Origin: Sympetrum striolatum
Lineage: Eukaryota; Arthropoda; Insecta; Odonata; Libellulidae
Direction of reading: 5' to 3'
DNA length: 64,000 nucleotides
NCBI GenBank assembly: GCA_947579665.1
Contig: CANPUZ010000062.1
Location: 248,001-312,000 of the forward strand
Shown here: positions 23,740 through 36,080 of the stretch, piece after piece
Layout of the letters: every line of letters begins with the position of its first letter
Position numbering within the stretch: the stretch's first letter is position 1
Translations under genes and position numbers: made by a program
The notes under the pieces: model-generated
Databases searched by the model: none
The model's input: only the letters and a program-made list of their open reading frames with translations
What the model was told of the DNA's origin: nothing

Positions 23740-24540
23740 TTGAAAGTCAACAAAGTATTAAACTTCCTAGTGCGTACGCATAGGAAATCAAATAAGAATG
23801 TTAAGGAGGCTGCGTACGAATCATTTGCTCCGATCTTGGAATATGGGGAATGCCTATGGGACCCACATGAGGTAGGTTTAAAGCGAAACATAGAAAAGGT
23901 ACAGAGAAAGACGGCAAGATTCGTCTTAGGCAGATATGCAATATTAGCGTTACTCAGATGCTAGGAGAATTAGGTTGGGAAAGTTTAGAGGAGCGGAGAT
24001 TAAAGAAAAGGCTAGCTATATTTTTTAAAGTATACACAGGAGTTAATTCGTTTGAGGAATTATCAAACATAGTCACTATGGCAAAATGTGTGGCAGAAAA
24101 GACCTTAGACATAAATTTAAATTAATAAAACAGCGAACAAACGTTTGTTAAATGTCCTTTCTAAATCTTTCTATTTACAGATTGGAATGATTTGCCGGCA
24201 GGAGTCTTGGAGCCCTTCCCAAAACTTCATAGGGATTTGTAAAAAGATTGGGTAAAAATATGAAGGACGAGTGAGCTTTACGTTGACGAGTACAGTTGGA
24301 GCATGGGATTGCCTCGTAGGGTGATGTATGGCGGGGACTTGTCCCTGGGACAGCTACGGAGGCCGTGAAGACCTACTGGGAACCCTGAAAAAACTTGTAT
24401 TATTTATATCATACATTTTTGTATTAAAATTATGTACAGACAGGATATATGTATGTATGTATAATATATGTGATATGTGTTGCCATCGGACGATTACTCC
24501 AATTGTGATATTTTTGTAATGGTAATAATAAATAAATGAA
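23740..24540 (+). mobile_element. LINE family B, C-terminal region and 3' UTR
   Basis: The frame at 23740-23964 reads NVKEAAYESFAPILEYGECL, WDPHEV and KVQRKTARFVLGRY, the block after the RT active site in CR1/Jockey-type LINEs. Shifted frames continue with LGWESLEERR-like text, HKFKLIKQRTNVC and a WNDLPAGVLEPFP-like ending near 24180-24220. This matches the copy at 7180-7655. The 3' UTR has GTGTTGCCATCGGACGATTA and ends AATAATAAATAAATG at 24537. A related tail stands alone at 48.25 kb. Confidence 0.72.
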
Positions 24541-24602
24541 GGGGATGAAGGCAGAGGGAGGGGATGAGGGCAGAGGGAGGGGATGAGGGTAGGGGGAGGA
24601 AT
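24540..24602 (+). repeat. 19-bp purine-rich tandem repeat, three copies
   Basis: The unit GGGATGAGGGCAGAGGGAG is repeated three times directly after the LINE tail. The strand is almost all purine. Confidence 0.7.
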
Positions 24603-26070
24603 GACATATTATTTACGTTATCTATTAACTTTCGCCGGACTGTTAATAGGGAATTCTTTTTAGAAGTGAATGATTTTGCTTTACTGGAGAAAACGAATCG
24701 TTAGAGCCTGTCAGTGCAAGAAACTGGCTTTCACAAAATGTTCTCACTGCAGATAATTTTTGAGTTTTCAGTACTCTTATGATAAATATCATCCAAAAGA
24801 CTGCAATACACTTCAATACAAGATGAACGTCGGGATTGTCGTTCAATTAAATTAAAATCTCACGCGGCAAAAGGGTTTCTAATGGGCCTTAATGGTTGGA
24901 TTTAAGAATTAATTAAATTAAAGGGAAAATCTGAGAAATCCCTCTCGATTTTCAGATGGGGAAGGGAATAAGAGGTACAATAGGGGTACTGCGGGTACTT
25001 GCAGAAGGAATTCTATCATTTGAGTATATACGGGAAGGTTTTTTCGATTTTGAAAAGATTTGCGATAGTCAATTGCCAAAACTGTTGGGAATAAAAAGGA
25101 TAATTGCGTTGGACTGGAAAGATGGGAGGCTAGTGCAAAATTGGAATAAAATCAGCCTGGTCGTTTTATTAAAAATCGTAGGTGAAAAGGCGATTCTCTT
25201 ATAACATGAAAACGAATTTCGCCTTTATATCAAGGAGTCTTTACATGACCGAATCCCGCTTGTGAGCATCTGATCAAAGATATGTTGTAATAACCTGTAT
25301 AAGAAATTGTGTTGTATTGAAAACCTGTAAAGGGTTTTGTCATAGATTGAATGGAAGTAATATATAATGGTGTCATAATAAGATAATTGTGGAAAGTAGG
25401 GAGTGAGATGGGATTTGCCTTTTTAATGAAGGTCTGATGATAACTTTAAAGCATATATTTAATATGAGGGGCAAGTAACATTATCACCCTGAGAAGAATA
25501 CAAATTGAAATTTGTGGGAAGCAATTCTTGATAAATGAGACTGCCATAAAATATAATTAAATGTTCTTAGGGAATTGCATACTTAAAAAAACGTTAATTC
25601 GAGTATAAGATATTTAGATACTAGCGTTATATTATTAGATGCCGAAAAATAACGCCAAGTGAATAGCAGGTAGTTGAATAATTAAAATGAGAGAAATAAG
25701 AAATAACGATTCAAGATAATGCGACGTAGAAATTGCCATTCGAAGACGTTAAGGAGGTTAAGTAATCATTAAATGCCCGCTTCAGTCGCAGCTAACGCAT
25801 TTTGGATACTATGCTACTCTTTGCTCGAATTCCAACAGTGCTGGTAAGTGGACATGCTCCTCTAAATATTCTGGTCTATGGCAGGGGTTGCATACGCACT
25901 TCTGTATAATAATCTCGGTGTATAGATTTATATATAATTGTTTATCATTTGTTAGTAATGCTCCGTAAGAAAAGCATGCACAATTAAAAAATAATTTCGT
26001 AATTATCCCGTTACTGTAGAAATTTCGAATTCTATAAGAGGGTCAGTGGTCTATTACATTACATTACCCT
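24603..26070. other. AT-rich spacer, nothing recognised
   Basis: Frames up to 82 residues (24956-25204) show no domain. Confidence 0.35.
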
Positions 26071-26893
26071 CCAACCGCCTTTCGGCGTGTGGCAGGGTGT
26101 GTAAACACCAGTTGAATCTAAACTACTTCCTTAATCGGTTATTGTCGCGTACCGTTCGCGGAAAGAATGAATTTTTAAAACGATTCGTCCTTAACTATTT
26201 CTCTTAACTTTCGCTCATGATCAGATCGACCGAGGTAGCAGGGGGGGTTACATGATTCCTATTGTATCTTCCGCAAATGTAGTTCCCCTGAATTTATTAA
26301 GCAATCTCAGATTAGCTTCCAATATCCTTTCTTTCAAGGATTCCCAACCTACGTCTGAGAACATTTTTGTAACGCTTGCTTTTTTATCGTAGCATTTCTT
26401 AACAAAACGAACCTCTTTACGCTGCACTTTCTCGAGTACACGTTTTATCCACCGGATCCCACATACTTGCCGCATATTCCAGAATGGGTCTGACCAAGGT
26501 AAAATAATATCGCTCTCTCACCTTTTCATCGCATTTGCCGACAATACGCTTTACAAAGCCAAGCCTTTTACTTGCTTTGCCGCAGATCTTTCGAATATGC
26601 GTGCTCCAATTTAAGTTATTAGTAATGTTGATCCCGAGATATTCAACTGAATCTACTACTTTTATATTCATTCCATTTATTTTGAACGGGTGATTTGGAC
26701 GCAATTTTTTCTTTTCGAAGAAAGTAACTATGGAGCATTTACCTACGTTAATATCCAATTCCCATTTTTCGCACCACATTACATTTATTTTTTGCCAAAA
26801 ATGTCGTATATTCTTCTTAAGACGTTTCGGAAATATTTCTATAAGAATGCACGTATTTCTATTACCGCTTGCAGGCAAAATTTCGTCGGACAA
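26070..26893 (-). mobile_element. LINE family A, second copy: RT C-terminal part and 3' end
   Basis: On the minus strand the frame 26893-26417 reads WCEKWELDINVGKCSIVTFF, VEYLGINITNNLNWSTHIRK and GFVKRIVGKCDEKVRERYY, closely parallel to the 20-23 kb copy (VKYLGVTLTNNLSW, GFVKRIVGRSKEKVRERCY). After a frameshift 26475-26248 gives VRFVKKCYDKKASVTKMFSD and VGWESLKERI. The 3' UTR has the same TGCCACACGCCGAAAGGCGG hairpin (26078-26097) and a short ATGTA tail. It is 5' truncated near 26893. Confidence 0.85.
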
Positions 26894-26899
26894 TTATTT

Positions 26900-28345
26900 C
26901 TAATTTAGTTTTCCAAATGAAGCTAAGCCTACTGCCAGAAATAGCAATGTGCATGAGTCATAAACAATGGCAAAAGGGTTTTAAACATTGCAGAGTGTCC
27001 GCCAACCTGAAAAACTCGGGGAATTCTTCAGGAGTACTCGATGAATTTGTCTGGTATCCTGGAAAATAGATATTTAACTCTCTTTTACTAAATTTCTAAC
27101 CATGACTCTAGTTTTTCGCTCCGTGTCAGTTCAGTAATAATTCCCCTGAAAGGAAGAAACGGTTCGATGACAGCGTTGCCAATGTATAGCTCATAATACG
27201 TAACTCCTCCTTTCTACGTTCTAGTTTAACATTTTGGCAATATTGCAAACACGCAGAATGGGACCGTACGGAGTCGAAGTTTCCAGGAGTACCCAATTTC
27301 TGTTTAGGCATGAAAAACCGCGAATAGAGCATGAGGAGAATTTGTTTTCCACTTAGGTGGATTCGATCATTAGTTGGCGTCACAGTTTGTAGTTGGACTT
27401 TCTCAGTGGGTTTTAAGAGCTGTCCTCACTGAACATAAAGGTATTAACAGTTTTCCTCTTCGGAGACTTCCCTCACTATTCCATATTTTTTCGTGTATTA
27501 CAGGGATAATTGAGAAAGTAATTTAACCATTATTACCTGGTCATTAAAAATTTTAAAGCTCCGAAGGGATTAACTAAATATTTCAAACAAAGTTTACGTT
27601 TGGGAAATTTAGAATATTGATATGGGGATACATCGATTAACACTAGGAGGACGGGAGTTTCGCCCTACCTAGAAGGACGGCGGCGGTTGTGAAGGCCTAC
27701 TTTTAAAATTCGTAATTAAATACTTTTATAAGTCACAAAGACGTATATTTTGCAGAAGTACATAATGTGACTTTTGTGCAAGTGTTGATAAGATGTTTTA
27801 CCTCATAATTTGTTTAAATTTTAATTAATTAAACAACGCGGACCGATGTCCTAAATCTGCAGAGTTTTATACACTGCAATATTTTTCTTACTCTAGACTA
27901 GACCAATGAAACTCGTATTTTCGAAATAAGTGGTAGAAGGTCCAAATTATTGATAAAAGTCAGTCGCTTTCATAGAGTAGTCCTTACTCTATGGTCGCTT
28001 TACACCAAGATTGCTATGCCATCTGACGGAAAGCATATAATACCACTCGTTCGCGCTTCGGGAAAAACCTCCAGCGAATACGATAGCGGAAGAATTTTCG
28101 AATTATGTTGTGAAAAATTCCAACCTGGGGTTTTTGTCCACGCAAAATCGTTTTCTAACATTTACAAATGCATAAAACCACTTTCAGCAGGGTTACCAAC
28201 ATATAAGTTTTATCATTATAAAATGTTCTTCCAATTATTTTCTCAGATAAATATCAAACTTATATCTCAAATTTAAATTCAGTTACCTTTCTTGAATAAT
28301 TAGAATTCATTTGAGGAAACACTTTATGAAACAGGGCTGCCAACC
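26900..28345. other. Spacer, possible piggyBac-type end at 27637
   Basis: No gene is recognised. At 27637 TTAACACTAGGAGGACGGG, followed within 25 bp by CCTAGAAGGACGGCGG, has the look of a piggyBac terminus (TTAA then CAC/CCC), but no matching right end was found in the window. Confidence 0.25.
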
Positions 28346-28346
28346 G

Positions 28347-28770
28347 TCGAAACGGATCTCTAAACAGAGAGTTATGTGTTTGCAGTATAAATAACTAAAG
28401 AGATATTTTGAGCTCTGATTTGTTTCATGTGATTCGTTGAAATTCTTTGGGATCCCGAACTAGTTTATAAACTATAGGAAGCAGGGTGACCAACATCTTT
28501 GGCTGTAAAGTGAAGGTAGCGATCAGATCTTCATGAAAAACCTAACAATTTATCAGGCATTTATCGAAAATGGCCTTATTTTACACATATTTTATTTTGT
28601 ACCTTGACTTCTGTAGCCGAAGATATTGGTCACCCTGCTTTCTTATAGTTTATAAACTAATTCGGGATCCCAAAGAGTTTAAACGTATTACATGAAGCAA
28701 ATCTATGCTCAAAATATCTCTTTAGATATTTATACTGCAAACGCATAACTCTCTGTTTAGCACTAGGAAT
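28347..28770. mobile_element. Fold-back element with arms of about 155 bp
   Basis: The left arm (about 28349-28508) and the right arm (about 28611-28768) are inverted copies. CTAAACAGAGAGTTATG begins the left arm and CATAACTCTCTGTTTAG ends the right arm. The arms also share TTTGCAGTATAAAT, AAAGAGATATTTTGAGC, GGGATCCCGAA, TAGTTTATAAACTATA and GCAGGGTGACCAA. The loop is about 100 bp and non-coding. This is a MITE or fold-back structure; no target duplication is obvious. Confidence 0.72.
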
Positions 28771-29631
28771 ACCGGACTTGTCACCCCTCTTAGAGCTACC
28801 AAATGGAGTCATTTTGACTCCTACCTTATTATTGTTCATATTTGCACAAGCGGAAAATCTCTAACTACCCTAATTAGCTATTATAATGTATTATAGAGTA
28901 GCTTTATTTCATTGCGGTAAACGACTATTAGGGAATTTTATGCCGTACTTGGTATAGATCAATTAAAAACTAAGACGAATTAATGCATTATAATATGTAT
29001 AAAATTAACATTATTATAATCAACGAAGTATTACTAGAGTTTGCGGGGGGTTGGCGGATAATTCGTTTTCTATATCGCTCTAACAGACGACACCGGCATC
29101 CGAGAAGTTTACATTGCAGACATGTTTTATTTTCCATAATAAAAGGAATCAAGAGGACTTAGAGGAAAAATTGAACATAATCATTAAGTAAAAGGTTCAT
29201 TTAAACTATCTGAGTCCATGTTATAGGATAGACAAGCTCCTGAGTCCCGTATGAGACGAAAATAAAACCCCAAAAATACAAGTAGTTGAATGGGAGCCGG
29301 AGAAAAGTTCAATCCAGTGCTCTGCAGGTTGCGTTATTTTTGGCTTCACTCTGCTTACGATATACTCCCCCTTTGAGGGGGATAAACATGGTGAACAAGT
29401 AAATACATGGTAAAGGGAAAATGCATAGGTATTTAGAGTAGGTACTTAAAATATTTAGAAGAAGAATTTCTCCGTATTCGCTGTCTGAAGAGAAACGTGA
29501 ACATTCCGCAATCTTGCTACATAGTATGTTAGCTTCGCTGGCTTAGCATCCGGTGTGAACCCGCGCATAGCGGGCGCTAGCTGCGAGAACAGCTTGCTTG
29601 CTTAACTTCGCATTCGGTGTGGCCTGGGCTT
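28771..29631. other. AT-rich spacer, nothing recognised
   Basis: Near 29525-29620 two related phrases, GCTTAGCATCCGGTGTGAAC and CTTCGCATTCGGTGTGGCC, suggest a small diverged tandem pair directly before the Fer2 exon fragment. Confidence 0.3.
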
Positions 29632-29781
29632 CAGGACTGCCCCCCACACGCGCTCCCACGACCTCCTGACCTCCATCTTCTCCACCCCTCGGCAGCATTA
29701 CTGACGATGACGGACCTCCTGCCTGTTCCCCCTGGTGATGCTGGTGGTGGTGCGAGTGAGAAGGGTGCAGGGATGGTGAAG
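29632..29781 (-). pseudogene. Displaced fragment of the Fer2 His-rich exon
   Basis: This 150-bp block is nearly the same as 47688-47839 inside Fer2 exon 2: GCCCCCCACAC, GACCTCCATCTTCTCCACCC, CTCGGCAGCATTACTGACGA, TGACGGACCTCCTGCCTGTT, GGTGATGCTGGTGGTGG and GAAGGGTGCAGGGATGGTG all recur in order. It differs by an 8-bp internal duplication around GACCTC(CTGACCTC), a few substitutions and a shorter His-codon repeat (one GGTGGTGGTGCG unit less). It lacks the bHLH part and has no promoter or splice context, so it cannot act as a gene. It lies in the same orientation as the intact exon. Confidence 0.85.
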
Positions 29782-30004
29782 TAATTTCTGAATAAATACA
29801 CCAGTTCTTCTTTAGAAATTGGTTATTTTTTCATATCCTGCCAACAAATACCCGATGCAACATTTAACGTATATACTGTTAAGAAGTCCATTCAGGGGAA
29901 TTGGAACATTATCGAGTGGAACATTCTGCTTAACGTTGGCTTTTATTGAATATGAGTAAAACGTTGCCTGCATACTGCAAGCAAATGAAATGCATTTATA
30001 ATCT

Positions 30005-30420
30005 TTATTCACATATCAAGTTGTGAGTTCCAATGTTATCGGGAAGGGGTAAATAAAAATCTTAAAAATCATGGCAATTACTAATTTTTGTATACGCCTG
30101 GTGTCGAACCCAGGACCTATTGGCAGATGTGATTAAACGTTATAACGTGTTAAGACCTGATCTTATTTAATGCAAAGTTTGAATTCCATATCATACCGGG
30201 AAGGTCCTGAAATAAGACTCCATTATCCCAATCTGAAATGCATACGTCATTGTAAATAACTCTCTGGGATCGAGCCAAGGACGATCAAGGAATCCTTAAA
30301 CAGAGTATTTGAAATGTATTAATGATCTCTATCTACATGCAGCATTTCAAGTTTCTATATAATTGGGAAGGGGTTCAATATAATTCTGGTGATTACACGT
30401 TATGGCCAATACGTCATAAA
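30005..30420 (+). repeat. Diverged tandem repeat, about 160 bp period, roughly 2.5 units
   Basis: Three similar blocks begin near 30018, 30177 and 30340, each with a TTCCAT/TTCAAGTTTC..AT phrase followed by CGGGAAGG or TGGGAAGGGGT and an AATA-rich part. Between them, TGTCGAACCCAGGAC (30103) and TGGGATCGAGCCAAGGAC (30267) are B-box-like in inverse sense, so the unit may be a tandem SINE. Confidence 0.5.
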
Positions 30421-30424
30421 AATT

Positions 30425-31320
30425 TCAAGTTAATGACGCTTGTGGTTTAGCCTGTGAATTAGTATCCTATCTATCTATCTATATCCTTGAATGAATCCGG
30501 AGAAGCATCTATATATAATAGATAGATGTTTTCCCGATTTTAAAGGAATAAATTGGGAGGTGATGAGGATTGGGATGAATATGAATAACAGCCTGTGAAT
30601 ATATATTCTTCTTTGTATCATGGCAAATTATGTGACCAGAAAAGAACAATAGATGGTAACTTAATCCAAGGAAAAATATTATCAGTCCAAAAAATAATTA
30701 TTAGTGATAATTAGTCAACTATTTATGTGTATTGGTCGATTAATATGCCAAATTCGAAGGCTCATTCTGCATGTTTACAATGAGAGAATATGATGCTAAA
30801 TTACCTGTAATCACCTGCAATATGGTTTCTCAATACTTACCAAGGTATATGTTCGATGATATACAATAGTTTTAGTAATTGTATTCAAAAATTTTTAAAC
30901 ATAAAATAGAGTCAGATTCTGTCAATCAAACAATTTTGGTCCTACTTTCACTGCTTTTCACTCAGTTAATTTTAGTTGGATGAATTTGCAATTTGTTTAT
31001 GTGCTAGTAAAGGATATGTAGAGCATACATATTATAAAAAAATGTTTACATTTTGGTAGTTGCACTTACAATGGGTAATAATGTAAACCTCTGCTAACGC
31101 TGAAACGAAGAACTCCATTAAAATTGAAGTTATACCGTTTTGATCGCAAGAATAACACAATGACAAACTTTTCATATTAAGTTACTGAAGTTTATCAGTA
31201 TCAACAATATGGATTGATATTTCTTTCCATTTGTCTCCCTTTTAATGGCTGGCACTCCCCCTTCTCCAATTCTAAAATGGAAGATGGGACTAAAAAGTCC
31301 CAATTTTGCCAAATAAAGTC
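30425..31320. other. AT-rich spacer with a small TATC repeat pair
   Basis: CTATCTATCTATCTATATCC at 30468 and ATAGATAGATG at 30520 are inverted relative to each other. Nothing else is recognised. Confidence 0.35.
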
Positions 31321-31328
31321 CTTTGTAT

Positions 31329-33922
31329 CAAGGGCGTCGCCAGCCACTGGGCTAGGGGGGGCAAGCTGCCAGATAAAATGAAAAATGCCTAACTTACAGG
31401 GGCTAGTTTATTCATGCCCGCTTCTTACTACAAATATTTCATATCTTCCAGAAACTAAATTTATTGAAAACTAGAGGAGTTTAACGCTTATATGGCCAAC
31501 TCATTAAACTTTCCAAGATAGTAGTTTACATAAGCAAACTATTGGAAACTTATCATAAGTTTTGTTGGGATTTCTAGTTTGGTTACGTCCAATTTCTATT
31601 AAAAATTAATTTTTTTCGATGATTAAGTATTTTGGTGCTGTAGATATAAACTTCCCGAGTCTTTGAGAGTTCTTTCTTCCAAGAGGTTGCCAAGCGTGAA
31701 AAGAAAAAAATTGTTACGGTTATTTGACAAGCGATATAAAACGTCTCAATAAATCACCACATTGGTGCACCCATCCTTATTTGAACATCTTTCGTTATTA
31801 GACTATATCATCAGCAGCTTTCTTCGGAATGACTTGATCTGTTGCTTTTAAAATTACCTCCTCTTCTAAGAAACAAAATATCATTTATATCAGATGAAAT
31901 TTTCTGGTAGGCTTACAATTAAGCCTGATTTCGTTATTTATGTATTAGCCAAGTTTTCAATTGAATTCGTCACATACCGGAGAGTAAAAATTCGGTTGCA
32001 TTAAAATATTCTGTAGACTCTTGATTATAGTTGATATTATAATTGAATTTGCAGAAATCAAATTATATACCAAGGTGGAAAAAATGAAGACGTCAACTTA
32101 CAATTATTTAGACTAAGTAATAGGTGGTTTAACCAGCAGAGAGATTATACAAAACCCAGTCTTACGCACTGAGTGTTCAAAGAAAACAAATGTTTCCACG
32201 AATTGAAATTTTGAATGGACATTGCATAACCAGATATGAGATTCCTGGGATTCTATCACAAGAGAAAAAATTGGCTGCATCAAAAAGGAAGCTGAAGAAT
32301 TAAAGTCACAGTTTTAATCGTTTCTCAAATTTATTTCAAGTCATCAAGTCACAGTTCCGATAAATATGTGCGTAACTTACACTCACATTACCTTTCAGCT
32401 GACTGATTTGCTTCCAAAATGGTATATTATTAATAATATCATCGCAAATTAATTTTTACTGATATCTTGTATTGCTCCAATACTTTCACAAATTTCTACG
32501 GAAACCGGGTTATTGAAATATATTCGTAACTATATAGCAAATTAACGGGTAATTATAAAATAAGGATCAGTATATTTTCTATCATCCCGAGTAATGAAGA
32601 GTCTACTGTACTGCCTTTTAATTGTCCAGAATGGTTAACAAAGGAACCAGTTCCTTTGGAATTGTCGCTAAACTCATCTTGAGATGTGCCCTCCGATAAC
32701 AGCCCTAAAATTATACAATCCTAATTTATGCAACTAATAATGGTCATTTTGCAAAAAACTATATAGATATTAACTTACGTTTTCCCGATAGAGGCCTCGA
32801 GCTATTAGCGGACTGTGAAAAAATTTTGAGGATGTCCATCTGTATCTTATGAAATCAAAACCAAACTCTCCTTTGAACTGTTCCCTGTGAATTTCTAAAA
32901 TGCGCTATTCACGAGCCTAGCTTTGCATTCACACCCTCAAAACAGTCACATGCAACAGATCTAACTGAGTGTTTTATCAACCTGTTTGTCTCTCAAACGT
33001 AATCTTAATCTCTGTTTTCAGGGTGTAACTTTCGAATTACTTCTCGAATGTTCCCTTGTGTTTTTGCAAGGAGTAAACGAATCAGCACTTTCGAATTCTT
33101 CTCATGGGAATCTTATCTTATGGTGTGAGTCATCTAACAAAAGGATATGGTTAAGAAGTGCATGCGTTGAACATTGTGTGCGAAACACTCGTAGCGTCCC
33201 ATTGATATCGATGTTGGCTCTAGGCCTGCTCTGCTACCGAAAACATCAACTTAGCTGTAATCGGAGTCATATTTACTGGCATGCAAAGCTTTCGCTGAAT
33301 TTATCAAACAAATGATTGGGGTTTTGTACTCTTTAGCGGAAAAAAAGCACTGAGCTACTCATAGGACTTGACTCTTGGGGGGGGGGGGTTTGAACCCCTA
33401 AACTTCCCCCCCTCGCTGCGCCACTGCTTGGGCCTATTTGCAAAATACTCACCGCAAAACTTTCTTATGTCCATATTGAAGGGAAAACGAAAAAAAAAAC
33501 TGAATCCTTTGTGTTCTGCGGGCGATTGTCGGACGATACTCAAGGAAGTTTGAGAGAAAGGACATAATCGCATAACCTCGCGCTCTGATCGCATCAAGAG
33601 GCAGTTCTAACTACATTGTTCACCCTGAAACCAAACTTTTCTTCTTTTGGGAAGGAAGGGGCGATGGAAAGGAGGGATGGCTGTTGACTCTGCTGCAAAG
33701 TATTGTTGAAATATTTGTGCTGCGCTGGAGGACTACGAGGAAGTACTTTTTCCATCACTAGTGTTTACACGTGCCAACACTTGACTTTGTTTTGGGTCTA
33801 AATTCTTTTCAAATAAGCTCGTGCCTAAAAATTGTTTCTACAACACATCCCGAACCAAAATACGAATGGGTCTCCAGTGGTTGGCAGCTGCCCCCCCATG
33901 CCACCCCCTGGCGACGCCCATG
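31329..33922. mobile_element. hAT-type transposon, 2.6 kb, perfect 8-bp target duplication
   Basis: CTTTGTAT stands directly outside both ends (31321-31328 and 33923-33930). The left end CAAGGGCGTCGCCAG and the right end read from the minus strand, CATGGGCGTCGCCAG, form a 15-bp inverted repeat with one mismatch. Similarity continues inward (GGGGGGGCAAGCTGCC against GGGGGGGCAGCTGCC). An 8-bp duplication and a CA start are hAT features. The interior has no frame that I can recognise as a hAT transposase, so it is non-autonomous or too decayed. Another element end lies inside at 33374-33428. Confidence 0.78.
33374..33428 (-). mobile_element. Isolated hAT-like terminus nested in the larger hAT element
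   Basis: Read on the minus strand from about 33427, CAGTGGCGCAGCGAGG is followed by a G tract, TTTAGGGGTTCAAACCCC and a C tract. This layout (CAGTGGCG start, then facing G and C tracts around a TTCAAA core) resembles the inner right end of the MITE at 15919-16337. No second end or target duplication was found. Confidence 0.45.
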
Positions 33923-33929
33923 CTTTGTA

Positions 33930-35385
33930 TGTATGTATGTATTCTTTGCCCAGCTTTCCACTGCGTCTCTCACGGCCGACTTGCCTGCTGCAAGCTTGAA
34001 GATTTTTTGAAAAATTTTAATGAATATCAATGGACAGTGTTGATACTGGTATTTTAAGTCACTTAGATGTAATTATTAGCATTGATGTTATCATTAAGGT
34101 TACAACGGTTCTTCTCATGAATCAATAGATTTATTAGTTTCGAAGTTTGCCGAGTTTTACATCATTGTCAACTTCTACAACATATGATGGAATTTAAACA
34201 ATTATTTTATACTAATATTTTGAAAATACTCTTAGTTAACATAAATCCTGATTGCAGTTTACTAAACTAAAAATAGAGTGAGTGGCAATCGGTGAAAGTC
34301 GGACCACCGAATTTTCATCACTAATATCGGGTACTTTTCTGAAATAAAGTACAATATAAGTACAGAAATAGCTGGTAAAACATTAAAATTTACATCAATG
34401 ACCAAATATATAAATTTTCTATAATGTGAATTTTACTTTTTGAAATCGGTGGACTATACTTTAATCTATAACTTCCCAAACTCGATGGATTTGACTGATT
34501 TATATACCTGCTCTATATACGATAGTTTGATCAGAGGAATGTAAAGAAATTAATATGAAATTACCACGGAATATTATTATTTATCCTCTGAAATGGAATT
34601 AACTGTAAGGGTGTAGGAGTGGAGAAGCACTTAATGGACAGGATTCACTGTACATTACTATTCACTGTACCTGTTATTTAAAATTCTGTATAAAATATCC
34701 ATATCCATAATTACACATTGATCAATGAAAACAAATGGCAACTTATATCCATGAAAAATATCTGAAAGAAGAGATTGACAAATAGCTTTGACATAGCAAT
34801 GTTTTCAAACAAATGCAGAAGAATGTATCAATTCTTTTCATTCATGGTGAGATACCTTATAAGTTTTAGTACGATATTACACACTCAACAGCCTCACTGA
34901 GCCATATAAAACGTATTATATTATACGAATATAAAAAACCAAGGATTAACATAGGAAGGACTGAGCAAGACCAAACAATACATTCTAAGAACCAGAACAA
35001 AAACTCAACGACCTATGTGAAACATCTGCAAATACATTACACACTGCCCGTTTTGGCCTGTGACAGGAATTTTAAACTAAAGAAGAACCACTTTGTTCAA
35101 GTTATTTAGTATTTTCCTCAAAATATAAATAACTTGTCCTACCATCTTACTCTTTAGTTAAGCTCATTGATGAATCAGCCGAAGTAGTGGCGGAGAGGAG
35201 GGGGTCTCATGGAAATGGTTATATCTTTCACCAATGCTCTATTCCTGAATATTCAATCAATCTCAGCCTATCTTTACTCCTATCTTTCAAAGATTCCTAA
35301 CTCATAACATTATACAGAGCGAATGAAGAATTATTTATCAACTGCTAGAAAAATCTACACTGAAAAGCCTGTAAGATTAAGAAAT
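33930..35385. other. AT-rich spacer, nothing recognised
   Basis: Starts with a short (GTAT)n run beside the hAT target duplication. No coding or element signature was found. Confidence 0.35.
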
Positions 35386-35389
35386 ATAT

Positions 35390-36080
35390 GAGTGGTCTGA
35401 AAAGTAAATCACACTTAAATTTAACTGAAGACGAGATTTGCATGCAAACCTGTAAGGAATTGAAAAGAGTATTAAGAATATAAATTAAAATGGAATATAT
35501 ATAATGTTAATTGTCTCAGGTATTGCTATACATATGTATGCATAGCTTTTTAGTCATCTGTAAGATAAATTCTAGTCTTAATGCTAGATTATATTTTGCC
35601 TGTGGTTATTTCATATTTAATCTAAGACAAACTACTAAGAAGAGAGCATGCTTGGTACCATTATATCTGCATTAAGGGGTTAAAAGGAGGAAAAGCAGAA
35701 AATATGAAATACATATAAAAATTAAAACCATGATTGATAAGTGCATAAAAAAACAAATTATATACGGGGGCCCCCAAATAAAATATCACAAAAGTAATTT
35801 TTCGAAGTTGATGACACACATCTGCCTTACTCTCTGGATTTAACACCATGCAACCTCTGGCTCTTCCCAAAAGTAAAATTAAATGAAGATCATGCTAAAT
35901 AGATAACTATTTGATAACATTTCCAACATTGAGAGAGACAAAGCAGCTAAAGGCCCATCCAGAAATTCTTCTAGTGATGAAATCAATGTTGGAATAAGTA
36001 TATGGCTAGCTAAGGAAAGTACATTCAAGGAAATTCATTCAAAATTGATGTAAGCTTATAATATAGTTCATTATAAAATT
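35390..36080 (+). mobile_element. Mariner-like transposon remnant
   Basis: At 35393 GAGTGGTCTGAAAAGTAA resembles the 5' end of mariner-type elements. At 35810-35875 the plus strand reads THLPYSLDLTPCNLWLFPKV, close to the HPPYSPDLxPCDxxLFPxLK block that carries the second catalytic Asp of mariner transposases. Later frames give RDKAAKGPS-type text around 35930-35960. Stops and shifts are frequent, so it is inactive. The 3' end is not defined. Confidence 0.5.

Noticed and set aside
27637..27700. piggyBac element
   Set aside because: One TTAA-CACTAGG end with a repeated AGGACGG motif was seen, but no second end or transposase; kept only as a note.
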